DNA from: Comamonas antarctica
GTDB lineage: Bacteria; Pseudomonadota; Gammaproteobacteria; Burkholderiales; Burkholderiaceae_C
Length of the DNA stretch: 64,000 bases
NCBI RefSeq assembly: GCF_013363755.1
Contig: NZ_CP054840.1
Coordinates: 510,001 to 574,000, forward strand
Direction of reading: 5' to 3'
Part shown: one piece after another, positions 9,210 to 17,668 of the stretch
Layout of the letters: every line of letters starts with the position of its first letter
Position numbering within the stretch: position 1 is the stretch's first letter
Notes under the pieces: generated by a model
Database searches by the model: none
What the model saw: the letters and a program-made list of their open reading frames with translations, nothing else
What the model was told of the DNA's origin: nothing
Made by a program: the position numbers and the translations under genes

Positions 9210-10106
9210 ATGGCCGCCCTCATTTGTGGATCCCTCGCGTTTGACACCATCATGACCTTCGAGGGCCGCTTTGCCGACCAGATCCTCCCGGACCAGTTGC
9301 ACATACTCAATGTCTCGTTCCTGGTGCCGACGCTGCGCCGCGATTTCGGCGGCTGCGCCGGCAACATCGCCTACAGCCTGAAGCTGCTGGGCGGCGAGCC
9401 GCTGCCGATGGCCATGCTGGGCAGCGATGGCGAAAGCTATCTCGAGCACATGCGCAATCTCGGCATCTCGACGCGCCATGTCGGCGAGAGCAGCGAGATC
9501 TATACCGCGCAGGCGATGATCATGACCGACGCCGACAACAACCAGATCACCGCCTTCCATCCCGGCGCGATGTCGCATGCCCATCTGCTGCAGGTCACGT
9601 CCGAGACGCCGGCTGCGGTGGGCATCGTCGCACCCGATGGCCGCGAAGCCATGCTCCAGCATGCGCGCCAGTTCCACGAAGCCGGCATTCCGTTTGTGTT
9701 CGATCCGGGCCAGGGCCTGCCGATGTTCAATGGCGAAGAGCTCAAGGCCTTCATCGCGCAGGCCGACTGGATTGCCGTCAACGACTACGAAGCCAAGGTG
9801 CTGTGCGACCGCACCGGCATGGACCTCGCGGCGTTGTCGCAGCAGGTCCGTGGCCTGGTCGTGACGCTGGGCGCCGAAGGCTGCGAAGTCTGGGAGCAGG
9901 GCGAAAAGACGCATGTGCCGCCGGTGGTGCCCAAGCAGGTCGTCGATCCCACGGGTTGCGGCGATGCCTGGCGCGGCGCGCTGCTGTTCGGGCTGGAAAA
10001 GGGCTGGCCGCTGGTGCGCTGCGCCGAACTGGGCAACCGCGTCGGGGCGCTGAAGATCGCCAGCAAGGGTCCGCAGAACTACCGCCTGGACTTCGCGGCG
10101 GAATAA
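9210..10106 (+). CDS. PfkB-family carbohydrate/nucleoside kinase
   Basis: A 298-residue ribokinase-family kinase, probably phosphorylating a sugar or a nucleoside such as adenosine. It begins MAALICGSLAFDTIM; the first family signature is GGCAGNIAYSLKLLGG and the second is DPTGCGDAWRGALL, where the catalytic aspartate is present but GAGD is changed to GCGD, a form I have seen in adenosine-kinase-like proteins of this group. The start at 9210 is 13 bases after the preceding stop; longer frames upstream are overlaps with the DUF3426 gene. Substrate is not decidable from sequence. Confidence 0.88.
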   Translation: MAALICGSLAFDTIMTFEGRFADQILPDQLHILNVSFLVPTLRRDFGGCAGNIAYSLKLLGGEPLPMAMLGSDGESYLEHMRNLGISTRHVGESSEIYTAQAMIMTDADNNQITAFHPGAMSHAHLLQVTSETPAAVGIVAPDGREAMLQHARQFHEAGIPFVFDPGQGLPMFNGEELKAFIAQADWIAVNDYEAKVLCDRTGMDLAALSQQVRGLVVTLGAEGCEVWEQGEKTHVPPVVPKQVVDPTGCGDAWRGALLFGLEKGWPLVRCAELGNRVGALKIASKGPQNYRLDFAAE

Positions 10107-10174
10107 GCCGCGCGCCCGGTCATGGGCGCGCCATGCGTCCATGGTGGAATTTGCCTTTTTGAGCCTGGACGTCC

Positions 10175-11173
10175 ATGGATTCCGTTTCGCAGATCGCGCT
10201 GGGTTCAGCGCTGACCATTGCCACCATGGGCCGCCGCACGGCCGTCTGGAAGTCCGCGTTCTGGGGGCTGGTCGCGGGCACGCTGCCCGACCTCGATGTG
10301 TTCATCGACCATGGCAACGCGCTGGCCAACATGATCAACCATCGCGGCAACAGCCATTCGCTGCTGTACCTCTTGCTGCTGTCGCCGCTGCTGGGCTGGT
10401 GCATCGCGCGGCTGCAGGGCGAGGGCGCATATTGGCGGCGCTGGTCGCTGGCAATGGCACTGGTGCTGGTCACGCACCCGGTACTCGACTGGTTCACGGT
10501 CTACGGCACGCAGCTGCTGCGGCCGTTCAGCCGCGAGGCCTACGGCCTGGGCAGCGTGTTCGTGATCGATCCGCTCTATACGCTGCCGCTGCTGATCGGC
10601 GTCGGGGTCGCGCTGTGCCGCAAGTCGTTTGCCGGGCTGCGTGGCAACCAGGTCGGGTTGCTGCTCAGCAGCCTGTATCTGGCCTGGAGCGTGTTGGCGC
10701 AGCAGCATGTGAGTGGCGTTGCGCGCGCCTCGCTGGCAGCGCAAGACATCGCGGCGCCGCAGCTGCTGGTGACGCCGACTCCGCTCAATACGCTGCTGTG
10801 GCGCGTGGTGGCCATGGACGATACGCATTATTGGGAAGGCTATCACTCGGTGTTCGACAAGAACCGCGCGACGGCCTGGACGCGCCATGAACGCGGTACT
10901 GCGCTGCAGTCCCAATATGCGCCGCACGCGCCGGCGATTGCGCAGTTGGCGCGTTTTGCCGATGGCTTCATGAAGCTTGAACAGGAAGACGACGCGCTTT
11001 ATCTCAGCGATCTGCGCATGGGCAGCGAAGGCCGCTACAGCTTTCGTTTCCGGCTCGGCAGTCCGGAGGAAATCCGCGCGGGCCGGACCGTCATCGCGCA
11101 GCAGCCGCTGGAGGTTCCGGTGCGCGAAGCCCTGATCGAACTGTGGCAGCGGATCTGGCACAAGCCTGAATGA
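10175..11173 (+). CDS. Membrane-bound metal-dependent hydrolase (YdjM/DUF457 family)
   Basis: A 332-residue inner-membrane protein. The conserved segment MDSVSQIALGSAL and the histidine/aspartate motifs GTLPDLDVFIDH and HRGNSHS are typical of the DUF457 (YdjM, phospholipase C-like zinc hydrolase fold) family; HPVLDWFTVYGTQ follows. Several hydrophobic helices alternate with these motifs in the first 200 residues, and a soluble C-terminal part of about 110 residues follows. The true substrate is unknown. It is followed by a bidirectional terminator shared with the convergent histone-like gene. Confidence 0.82.
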   Translation: MDSVSQIALGSALTIATMGRRTAVWKSAFWGLVAGTLPDLDVFIDHGNALANMINHRGNSHSLLYLLLLSPLLGWCIARLQGEGAYWRRWSLAMALVLVTHPVLDWFTVYGTQLLRPFSREAYGLGSVFVIDPLYTLPLLIGVGVALCRKSFAGLRGNQVGLLLSSLYLAWSVLAQQHVSGVARASLAAQDIAAPQLLVTPTPLNTLLWRVVAMDDTHYWEGYHSVFDKNRATAWTRHERGTALQSQYAPHAPAIAQLARFADGFMKLEQEDDALYLSDLRMGSEGRYSFRFRLGSPEEIRAGRTVIAQQPLEVPVREALIELWQRIWHKPE

Positions 11174-11176
11174 AAA

Positions 11177-11204
11177 AAGCCCGAGGCCTTGCGGCTTCGG
11201 GCTT
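11177..11204. terminator. Bidirectional intrinsic terminator
   Basis: A 12-bp stem with one G-T pair and a TTGC loop, preceded by a run of A on the plus strand and followed by T residues, sits between the convergent ends of the DUF457 gene (11173) and the H1-like gene (11224). It can serve both transcripts. Confidence 0.85.
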
Positions 11205-11223
11205 TGCTGGCGAGTGCCATCGC

Positions 11224-12288
11224 TCAGGGCTTGGTGCCCGTCGGGAAGGGCCATGCGGCCTGGGGCTGGAGCTGGGTCTGTGCCACGGGTGCCGCGGCCA
11301 CGGCGGCCGGTGCAGCAGCGGCCTTTGCCGGCTTCTTTGCAGCGGCCTTCTTGGCAGAGGCGGCCTGTGCCGGAGCGGCCTTGGCCGAAGCAGCGGTCTT
11401 GGCTGGAGCGGTGGCCTTTGCCGGAGCAGCGGTCTTGGCTGCAGCGGGGGCCTTTGCCGGAGCAGCAGCCTTCTTGGCGGGCGCAGCAGCCTTGGCAGAG
11501 GCAGGAGTGGCGGCCTTCTTGGCGGGTGCCGCAGCCTTGGCAGAGGCAGGAGCGGCGGCCTTCTTGGCGGGTGCCGCAGCCTTTGCTGGAGCAGCGGCCT
11601 TCTTGGCGGGGGCCGCAGCCTTTGCTGGAGCAGCGGCCTTCTTGGCGGGGGCCGGGGCCTTTGCTGGAGCAGCAGCCTTCTTGGCGGGGGCCGCGGCCTT
11701 TGCCGAGGTGGCCGGTGCCGGTGCAGCAGCCTTGGGCGCAGCGGCCTTGGCGGATGCCGCAGACTTCGGTGCGGCGGCCTTGGCGGAAGCAGCAGCCTTT
11801 GGTGCGGCAGCCTTGGCGGATGCAGCAGACTTCGGTGCGGCCGCCTTGGCAGAAGCTGCAGACTTCGGTGCGGCAGCCTTGGCAGAAGCTGCAGACTTCT
11901 TCGCCGGTGCAGCAGCCTTGGCCGGCGTTGCCGCCTTGGCCGCGGTGCCGGTCTTCTTGGCCGTGCTGGCCTTGGCAGGAGCAGCAGCCTTGGCCGAAGC
12001 CGTGGAGGTCTTGTTCACCGCGGCTTTGGTAGAGGTTGCGGCCGGCTTGGCAGCAGCGGTCTTCTTGGCGGCTGCGGGCTTGGCGGCTTCAGCCTTCTTG
12101 GCTGGAGCGGCGGCCGTGGCGGGCTTGGCTGCGGCCTTGGGCGCAGCTGCTGCCTTCTTCGGTGCCGCAGCCTTGGTCACGGTCGTGGCCTTGGTTGCCG
12201 TCTTGGTGGCGGGAGCCGCTTTCTTCGCGGTCTCTGCCGGGGTCGCAGTCGTGGCCTTCTTGTCGGCCGTTTTCTTCGCAGTTGCCAT
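11224..12288 (-). CDS. Lysine/alanine-rich histone H1-like DNA-binding protein
   Basis: A 354-residue, strongly basic, low-complexity protein resembling the C-terminal tail of eukaryotic histone H1 and bacterial H1-like proteins such as Bordetella BpH1. It is built from repeats of the type AAAPAKKA and, in the middle, KSAASAKAAAP. It ends with a non-repetitive tail rich in Gln and Pro (QTQLQPQAAWPF). No folded domain is evident. The start at 12288 (second of two adjacent ATGs) is chosen because AAGGAG lies six bases before it. It likely binds DNA and compacts the nucleoid; PHA-granule PhaF-like proteins have similar tails but this one lacks their phasin domain. Three overlapping frames remain open antisense because of the repeat composition. 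Confidence 0.85.
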   Translation of the reverse strand: MATAKKTADKKATTATPAETAKKAAPATKTATKATTVTKAAAPKKAAAAPKAAAKPATAAAPAKKAEAAKPAAAKKTAAAKPAATSTKAAVNKTSTASAKAAAPAKASTAKKTGTAAKAATPAKAAAPAKKSAASAKAAAPKSAASAKAAAPKSAASAKAAAPKAAASAKAAAPKSAASAKAAAPKAAAPAPATSAKAAAPAKKAAAPAKAPAPAKKAAAPAKAAAPAKKAAAPAKAAAPAKKAAAPASAKAAAPAKKAATPASAKAAAPAKKAAAPAKAPAAAKTAAPAKATAPAKTAASAKAAPAQAASAKKAAAKKPAKAAAAPAAVAAAPVAQTQLQPQAAWPFPTGTKP

Positions 12289-12465
12289 CATCTTCTCCTT
12301 GGTCGATTTGCACAAAACACTTCGACTGCGCATCGGCAGGAAGCGATCCATAGCGATGTGGAGTGACGCATCGCAATGAACTCGGAATCGCCCCGTGCAG
12401 CACCTTGACGCAAGGTGATTTGCATGGGGCGGTTGATGAGTGCCATTGTGCCTGCGGAAGAGCGA

Positions 12466-13557
12466 TTAATCCCAGGAAAGTGCGCCGCCGGTCTGATACT
12501 CGATCACGCGTGTCTCAAAGAAGTTACGTTCCTTCTTCAAATCGATCATCTCGCTCATCCAGGGGAAGGGATTTTCCTCACCCGGGAAGAGTTCCTCGAG
12601 GCCGATCTGCGTCGCGCGGCGGTTGGCGATGTAGCGCAGGTAGCCCTTGAACATCGATGCGTTCATGCCCAGCACGCCGCGCGGCATGGTGTCTTCGGCA
12701 TACGCGTATTCGAGCTCGACGGCCTTGATGAAGAGCGCCTTGATTTCTTCCTTGAACTCGTTGGTCCAAAGGTGCGGATTCTCCAGCTTGAGCTGGTTGA
12801 TCAGGTCGATGCCGAAGTTGCAGTGCATCGACTCGTCGCGCAGGATGTACTGGTACTGCTCGGCGGCACCGGTCATCTTGTTCTGGCGGCCCAGCGCGAG
12901 GATCTGCGTGAAGCCGACGTAGAAGAACAGGCCTTCCATCAGGCAGGCGAAGACGATCAGCGACTTGAGCAGCGTCTGGTCGGTTTCGGGCGTGCCGGTG
13001 TGGAAGTTCGGGTCCATGATCGCCTCGATGTAGGGGATCAGGAACTCGTCCTTGTCACGGATCGACTTGATCTCGTTGTAGGCGTTGAAGATCTCGCCTT
13101 CCTCGAGGCCCAGCGACTCGACGATGTACTGGTAGGCGTGGGTGTGGATCGCTTCCTCGAAGGCCTGGCGCAGCAGGAACTGGCGGCATTCGGGCGCGGT
13201 GATGTGGCGGTAGGTGCCCAGCACGATGTTGTTCGCGGCCAGCGAGTCGGCCGTGACGAAGAAGCCCAGGTTGCGCTTGACGATGCGGCGCTCGTCTTCG
13301 GTCAGGCCGTTCGGGTCCTTCCACAGCGCGATGTCGCGCGTCATGTTCACTTCCTGCGGCATCCAGTGGTTGGCGCAGGTGGCCAGGTACTTTTCCCAGG
13401 CCCACTTGTACTTGAACGGCACCAGCTGGTTGACGTCGGTCTTGGCGTTGATGATGCGCTTGTCGGCGGCATTGACGCGCTTGACGGAGGCGGCGGGAGT
13501 CGCCGCGGCATTGCTGGCGGAGGTGCTGGGGGTGGTGTCGTCGTCGAAGGTCAGCAT
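12466..13557 (-). CDS. nrdB: Ribonucleoside-diphosphate reductase, beta subunit (class Ia)
   Basis: NrdB holds the diiron-tyrosyl cofactor that generates the radical used by NrdA to reduce ribonucleotides. The 363-residue protein keeps the metal ligands (TADSLA, EEAIHTH, LMEGLFF, RDESMHC) and the radical tyrosine in EAIHTHAY, spaced E-x2-H-x3-Y as in class Ia. The first 35 residues are a Ser/Thr/Ala-rich extension. The C-terminus ending GGALSWD supplies the tail that docks on NrdA. The start at 13557 (MLTFDDD) is preferred to longer upstream frames. It follows nrdA on the same strand after 179 bases. Confidence 0.97.
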   Translation of the reverse strand: MLTFDDDTTPSTSASNAAATPAASVKRVNAADKRIINAKTDVNQLVPFKYKWAWEKYLATCANHWMPQEVNMTRDIALWKDPNGLTEDERRIVKRNLGFFVTADSLAANNIVLGTYRHITAPECRQFLLRQAFEEAIHTHAYQYIVESLGLEEGEIFNAYNEIKSIRDKDEFLIPYIEAIMDPNFHTGTPETDQTLLKSLIVFACLMEGLFFYVGFTQILALGRQNKMTGAAEQYQYILRDESMHCNFGIDLINQLKLENPHLWTNEFKEEIKALFIKAVELEYAYAEDTMPRGVLGMNASMFKGYLRYIANRRATQIGLEELFPGEENPFPWMSEMIDLKKERNFFETRVIEYQTGGALSWD

Positions 13558-13736
13558 GGTGTGTTCCTGAAGAGGGCTGCAAGAGGCGCGGTGGCGTGGG
13601 GCGACGGCGGCCTTGGCAGGGTCCAGCGAAGCCACGGGCCAGGCTGGAAGAGGGAGCCGCCCGCGCGGCGCAGGGCGCCGGCGGGCGGGTGGCGCAGGCC
13701 CGAAGCGCTAGGGCTTGAGGCCTGTGCCCGGTGCCA

Positions 13737-16667
13737 TCACTGGCAGGCTTCGCAGCCCGGGTCGTCGATCGCGCAGAACTTGATGTCCGTGGCGGGCGTG
13801 CTGGCCAGCGCGGCGGCAGCGGCCTTTTCCAGCGCGCTGGGCACGGCGGCGGCCGCGGCCGATGCGACGGTGACCGCAGCCGTGGCGGCGGCCGCCGTGG
13901 CAGCAGCGGGAGCCGACGACGACACGGCGTTGAGCGTGCGGCTTTGCACGGTCGACTTCTCGACCTGCGTGGCGCTGGTGGTGCGCAGGTAATAGGTGGT
14001 CTTCAGACCGCGCAGCCACGCCAGCTTGTAGGTGTCGTCGAGCTTCTTGCCCGAGGCGCCGGCCATGTAGATGTTCAGGCTCTGCGCCTGGTCGATCCAT
14101 TTCTGGCGGCGCGACGCGGCTTCGACCAGCCATTCGGGCGAGACTTCGAACGCCGTGGCGTACTGGTCCTTGATTTCCTGGGGCACACGGTCGATGGGGC
14201 GCAGCGAGCCGTCGAAGTGCTTCAGGTCCATGACCATCACGTCATCCCACAGGCCCAGGCGCTTGAGGTCGCGCACCAGGTAGTTGTTGATGATGGTGAA
14301 CTCGCCCGACAGGTTGGACTTGACGGACAGGTTGCCGAACGAGGGCTCGATCGAGGCATCGACGCCGACGATGTTGGAGATCGTCGCCGTGGGGGCGATG
14401 GCCACGCAGTTCGAGTTGCGCATGCCGTCGGCCGCGATCTTCTTGCGCAGGCCGTCCCAGTCGAGGCGCATCGAGCGGTCGACTTCGACATGGCCGCCAC
14501 GCGCCTTTTCCAGCAGGTCCAGGGTGTCCAGCGGCAGGATGCCACGGTCCCACAGCGAGCCCTTGAAGGTCGAGTAGCTGCCGCGTTCCTTGGCCAGCTC
14601 GGTCGAGGCCCAGTAGGCGTAGTAGCAGATGGCTTCCATCGACTGGTCGGCGAACTCCACGGCCGACAGCGAGGCGTAGGGCATGCGCATCTCATACAGC
14701 GCATCCTGGAAGCCCATCAGGCCCAGGCCCACGGGGCGGTGGCGCAGATTCGAGTCCTTGGCCTTCTGCACCGCGTAGTAGTTGATGTCGATCACGTTGT
14801 CGAGCATGCGCATCGCCGTGGTGATGGTCTTGCGCAGCTTTTCGTGGTCGAGCTGGCCGTCCTTGATGTGGCGCACCAGGTTGACCGAGCCGAGGTTGCA
14901 GACCGCGGTTTCGGTGTCGCTGGTGTTGAGCGTGATCTCGGTGCACAGGTTGGACGAGTGCACGACGCCCACATGCTGCTGCGGCGAGCGGATGTTGCAG
15001 GGGTCCTTGAACGTGATCCAGGGGTGGCCGGTCTCGAACAGCATCGACAGCATCTTGCGCCACAGGTCGGTGGCGGGCAGCGTCTTGTGCAGCTTGAGTT
15101 CGCCGCTCTGGGCCTTGGCTTCGTAGGCGGTGTAGGCCTTCTCGAAGTCGGCGCCGAACAGGTCGTGCAGGTCGGGAACGTCGGCGGGCGAGAACAGCGT
15201 CCAGCTGCCCTTTTCGATCACGCGGCGCATGAACAGATCGGGGATCCAGTTCGCGGTGTTCATGTCGTGCGTGCGGCGGCGGTCGTCGCCGGTGTTCTTG
15301 CGCAGCTCCAGGAACTCCTCGATGTCGAGGTGCCAGCTTTCCAGGTAGGTGCAGACCGCGCCCTTGCGCTTGCCGCCCTGGTTCACGGCCACGGCCGTGT
15401 CGTTGACCACCTTGAGGAAGGGCACCACGCCCTGCGACTCGCCGTTCGTGCCCTTGATGCGCGAACCCAGGGCGCGCACGCGCGTCCAGTCGTTGCCCAG
15501 GCCGCCGGCGAACTTCGACAGCAGCGCGTTTTCCTTGATCGATTCGTAGATGCCGTCGAGGTCGTCGGGCACCGTGGTCAGGTAGCAGCTCGAGAGCTGC
15601 GAACGCAGCGTGCCGCTGTTGAACAGCGTGGGCGTGCTGCTCATGAAGTCGAACGAGCTCAGCAGCTCATAGAACTCGATGGCGCGCGCGTTGCGGTCGG
15701 ACTCGCCTAGCGCCAGGCCCATGGCCACGCGCATGAAGAACGACTGGGGCAGCTCGATGCGGGTCTTCTTGACGTGCAGGAAGTAGCGGTCGTAGAGCGT
15801 CTGCAGGCCCAGGTAGTCGAACTGCTGGTCGCGTTCGGCCTTGAGGGCCTTGGCCAGGCGCGGCAGGTCATAGGTGAGCAGCTCGGGGTTGAGCAGTTCG
15901 TTGTCGACACCCTTTTGCACGAAGCCGGGGAAGTATTCGGCATAGGCGGCGCCCATTTCGGCCGGCGCGACATCGCGGCCCATGACTTCGCGCACGATGG
16001 TGTGCAGCAGCAGGCGCGCGGTGGCGTAGGTGTAGTCGGGGTCCTTCTCGATCAGCGTGCGCGCGGCCAGGATGGCGGCCTTGAACACTTCGTCGATGGG
16101 CACGCCGTCGTACAGGTTGCGCAGGGTTTCCTGCACGATGGGCGCGGACTGGATGTCGGCGTTCAGGCCCTGGCACGCGGATTCGATCAGCGCCACCAGG
16201 CGTTCGCGGTTCAGCGGCACGCGCTGGCCGTTGTCGGTGACCTGCAGTTCGGGCGCCGGGGCGGCCGCGGCCTGGGTGGCCTTCTTCTGCTCGGCGCGTT
16301 CCTGGTTGCGGCGCTCGCGGTACAGCACGTAGGCGCGCGCGACTTCATGGTGGCCGCCGCGCATCAGGCCCAGTTCGACCTGGTCCTGGATGTCTTCGAT
16401 GTGGAACGTGCCGCCGCCCGGACGCGAACGCACCAGCGCGCGCACCACGCCTTGCGTGAGCTCGTCCACCATCTCGCGCACGCTGGCCGAGGCCGCGCCC
16501 TGGGCGCCGCGCACGGCGAGGAAGGCCTTGGTCACGGCAACGGCGATCTTCTGCGGCGTGAAGTCCACGACATCACCGCTGCGGCGCATGACGTGGTACT
16601 GCTGATTGGCCGCGGTGGTCGCCGCATCGGCGGACGCGGAGGAGACGGGGTTCAACGCTTCTTGCAT
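13737..16667 (-). CDS. nrdA: Ribonucleoside-diphosphate reductase, alpha subunit (class Ia)
   Basis: NrdA is the catalytic subunit that reduces ribonucleoside diphosphates to deoxyribonucleotides. The 976-residue protein is longer than E. coli NrdA (761). It has an N-terminal ATP-cone (YHVMRRSGDVVDFTPQKIA), catalytic-site segments SSCYLTTVPDD, NLCTEITLN and TAVCNLGSVNL, and a C-terminal redox pair in CEACQ. Between the barrel and that pair lies an alanine-rich low-complexity stretch of about 50 residues (about 905-955), probably a swinging arm for reduction by thioredoxin. AGAGGA precedes the ATG at 16667. Promoter boxes lie just upstream. Confidence 0.96.
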   Translation of the reverse strand: MQEALNPVSSASADAATTAANQQYHVMRRSGDVVDFTPQKIAVAVTKAFLAVRGAQGAASASVREMVDELTQGVVRALVRSRPGGGTFHIEDIQDQVELGLMRGGHHEVARAYVLYRERRNQERAEQKKATQAAAAPAPELQVTDNGQRVPLNRERLVALIESACQGLNADIQSAPIVQETLRNLYDGVPIDEVFKAAILAARTLIEKDPDYTYATARLLLHTIVREVMGRDVAPAEMGAAYAEYFPGFVQKGVDNELLNPELLTYDLPRLAKALKAERDQQFDYLGLQTLYDRYFLHVKKTRIELPQSFFMRVAMGLALGESDRNARAIEFYELLSSFDFMSSTPTLFNSGTLRSQLSSCYLTTVPDDLDGIYESIKENALLSKFAGGLGNDWTRVRALGSRIKGTNGESQGVVPFLKVVNDTAVAVNQGGKRKGAVCTYLESWHLDIEEFLELRKNTGDDRRRTHDMNTANWIPDLFMRRVIEKGSWTLFSPADVPDLHDLFGADFEKAYTAYEAKAQSGELKLHKTLPATDLWRKMLSMLFETGHPWITFKDPCNIRSPQQHVGVVHSSNLCTEITLNTSDTETAVCNLGSVNLVRHIKDGQLDHEKLRKTITTAMRMLDNVIDINYYAVQKAKDSNLRHRPVGLGLMGFQDALYEMRMPYASLSAVEFADQSMEAICYYAYWASTELAKERGSYSTFKGSLWDRGILPLDTLDLLEKARGGHVEVDRSMRLDWDGLRKKIAADGMRNSNCVAIAPTATISNIVGVDASIEPSFGNLSVKSNLSGEFTIINNYLVRDLKRLGLWDDVMVMDLKHFDGSLRPIDRVPQEIKDQYATAFEVSPEWLVEAASRRQKWIDQAQSLNIYMAGASGKKLDDTYKLAWLRGLKTTYYLRTTSATQVEKSTVQSRTLNAVSSSAPAAATAAAATAAVTVASAAAAAVPSALEKAAAAALASTPATDIKFCAIDDPGCEACQ

Positions 16668-16730
16668 GGATTCCTCTTGGGCGTTTAGGTGATGGCGCTG
16701 CAGCCGCCGGGGCCGGCAGCGCGAAACTGA

Positions 16731-16762
16731 TTGTCCACAAGCCGTACACACACTGTGCACAA
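16731..16762. promoter_or_regulatory. Two DnaA-box-like 9-mers upstream of nrdA
   Basis: TTGTCCACA at 16731-16739 differs from the DnaA box TTATCCACA at one position. TGTGCACAA at 16754-16762 is, in reverse complement, TTGTGCACA, two changes from consensus. In E. coli, DnaA binds two boxes in the nrdAB promoter and tunes it to replication initiation. Presence of sites is seen; their function here is inferred. Confidence 0.5.
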
Positions 16763-16769
16763 GTTTTTA

Positions 16770-16785
16770 ACACTAAATGTAGTGC
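16770..16785. promoter_or_regulatory. NrdR box 1 (nrdA-proximal)
   Basis: The 16-mer ACACTAAATGTAGTGC is close to the NrdR box consensus (acaCwAtATaTwGtgt), an inverted repeat bound by the repressor NrdR when dATP is plentiful. Its start is 32 bases from that of box 2, about three helical turns, the spacing typical of paired NrdR boxes. Confidence 0.85.
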
Positions 16786-16801
16786 CTGTGGAGGCTATTG
16801 A

Positions 16802-16817
16802 CCACTACAGGTAGTGT
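16802..16817. promoter_or_regulatory. NrdR box 2 (distal)
   Basis: CCACTACAGGTAGTGT is a second NrdR-like inverted repeat (CACTAC and GTAGTG arms). Together with box 1 it forms the usual tandem pair that represses class Ia ribonucleotide reductase genes. nrdR itself is not in the window. Confidence 0.82.
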
Positions 16818-17035
16818 CTTTGCTTCGAGGGCTAGTGTAGCGCGATGGCTTCGCCAAGAGCATGTTCCGCGCTGGAAAAACCTTGTCTTGGCGCAGGAAA
16901 GCCGCCGGTGAAAACCACAAAAACCAAGGCCCGCGCGGGCTTGCGCCGCATGGCCGGGACGACAAAAAATTTTGCCGGCGTGGCGAAAAAGCCGGCCTCC
17001 CGATGGTCATGGATTGACGCTGGTGGAAAAACGCC

Positions 17036-17668
17036 TTAGACGTCCGCTGCGGTAGCCGCAGGCCATTGCAGGGCCTGGCCCGCGAGCGCACTGCGCAGCC
17101 GCGGCCAGTCGAAGCCCGGCCCGGGATCGCGCTTGCGGCCCGGCGCGATATGTTCATGGCCGGCCACATGGCGAATCGGGTAATGCGCGGCGAGATCGGC
17201 GCACAGCTGCGCGAGCGCCGCATACTGCGCCGGCTCGAACGTCAGCCCCTCGAGCCCTTCGAGCTCTATGCCTATCGAGTCGTCGTTGCAGTTGCCGCGC
17301 CCGCGCCAGTGCGACGCGCCCGCGTGCCAGGCGCGCTGGCCGCAGTCGACGAACTGCCAGACCCTGCCTTCGCGCGTGATGAAGAAGTGCGCCGAGACCT
17401 CCACGCCGCGTATGCCCTGGTAATAGGGGTGCGCATCCCAGTCGAGCCGATTGGTGAACAGCTGCTGCACCGCGCCCGTGCCGTATTCGCCGGGCGGCAG
17501 GCTGATCGAGTGCAGTACCAGCAGATCGATCTGCGCGCCCTCGGGCCGCGCGCCGAAGTTGGGCGAAGGCAGGATCTGCGCCGGCAGGTACCAGCCGCCG
17601 TTCCAGGGGCTGGCCGGCCAGCGGCCTGCGGCTTCAGTGTTCGGGGCTGTCGGGGGCTTCGCTGTCAT
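17036..17668 (-). CDS. ampD: 1,6-anhydro-N-acetylmuramyl-L-alanine amidase
   Basis: AmpD cleaves the peptide from anhydroMurNAc fragments in the cytoplasm during wall recycling and so controls the inducer level for AmpR-type regulators. The 210-residue protein has the Amidase_2 zinc ligands in LLVLHSISLP, AWHAGAS and HVAGHEHIAPGRKRDPG; the last contains the catalytic and third zinc ligand region. It also has NDDSIGIELEG, typical of AmpD. There is no signal peptide, which separates it from periplasmic AmiD. Its ATG lies 35 bases inside the pilR reading frame, so translation is probably coupled to pilR. Confidence 0.95.
   Translation of the reverse strand: MTAKPPTAPNTEAAGRWPASPWNGGWYLPAQILPSPNFGARPEGAQIDLLVLHSISLPPGEYGTGAVQQLFTNRLDWDAHPYYQGIRGVEVSAHFFITREGRVWQFVDCGQRAWHAGASHWRGRGNCNDDSIGIELEGLEGLTFEPAQYAALAQLCADLAAHYPIRHVAGHEHIAPGRKRDPGPGFDWPRLRSALAGQALQWPAATAADV

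Larger units (their letters stand above)
16668..17035. promoter_or_regulatory. nrdAB promoter region, otherwise no gene
   Basis: This 368-base region between nrdA and ampD carries the NrdR-type and DnaA-like sites listed separately, all within about 150 bases of the nrdA start. I see no convincing gene in it; a 64-codon frame at 16845-17039 is open but basic and without a recognisable start signal. Confidence 0.75.

Noticed and set aside
11170..12379. Two plus-strand open frames of about 396 codons over the H1-like gene
   Set aside because: They are Ala/Gly/Leu/Ser repeats created by the complementary strand of the lysine/alanine repeats; the minus-strand gene has a ribosome binding site and family resemblance.
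16845..17039. A 64-codon ORF upstream of nrdA
   Set aside because: No ribosome binding site or known relative and it sits within the promoter region; basic composition suggests chance.
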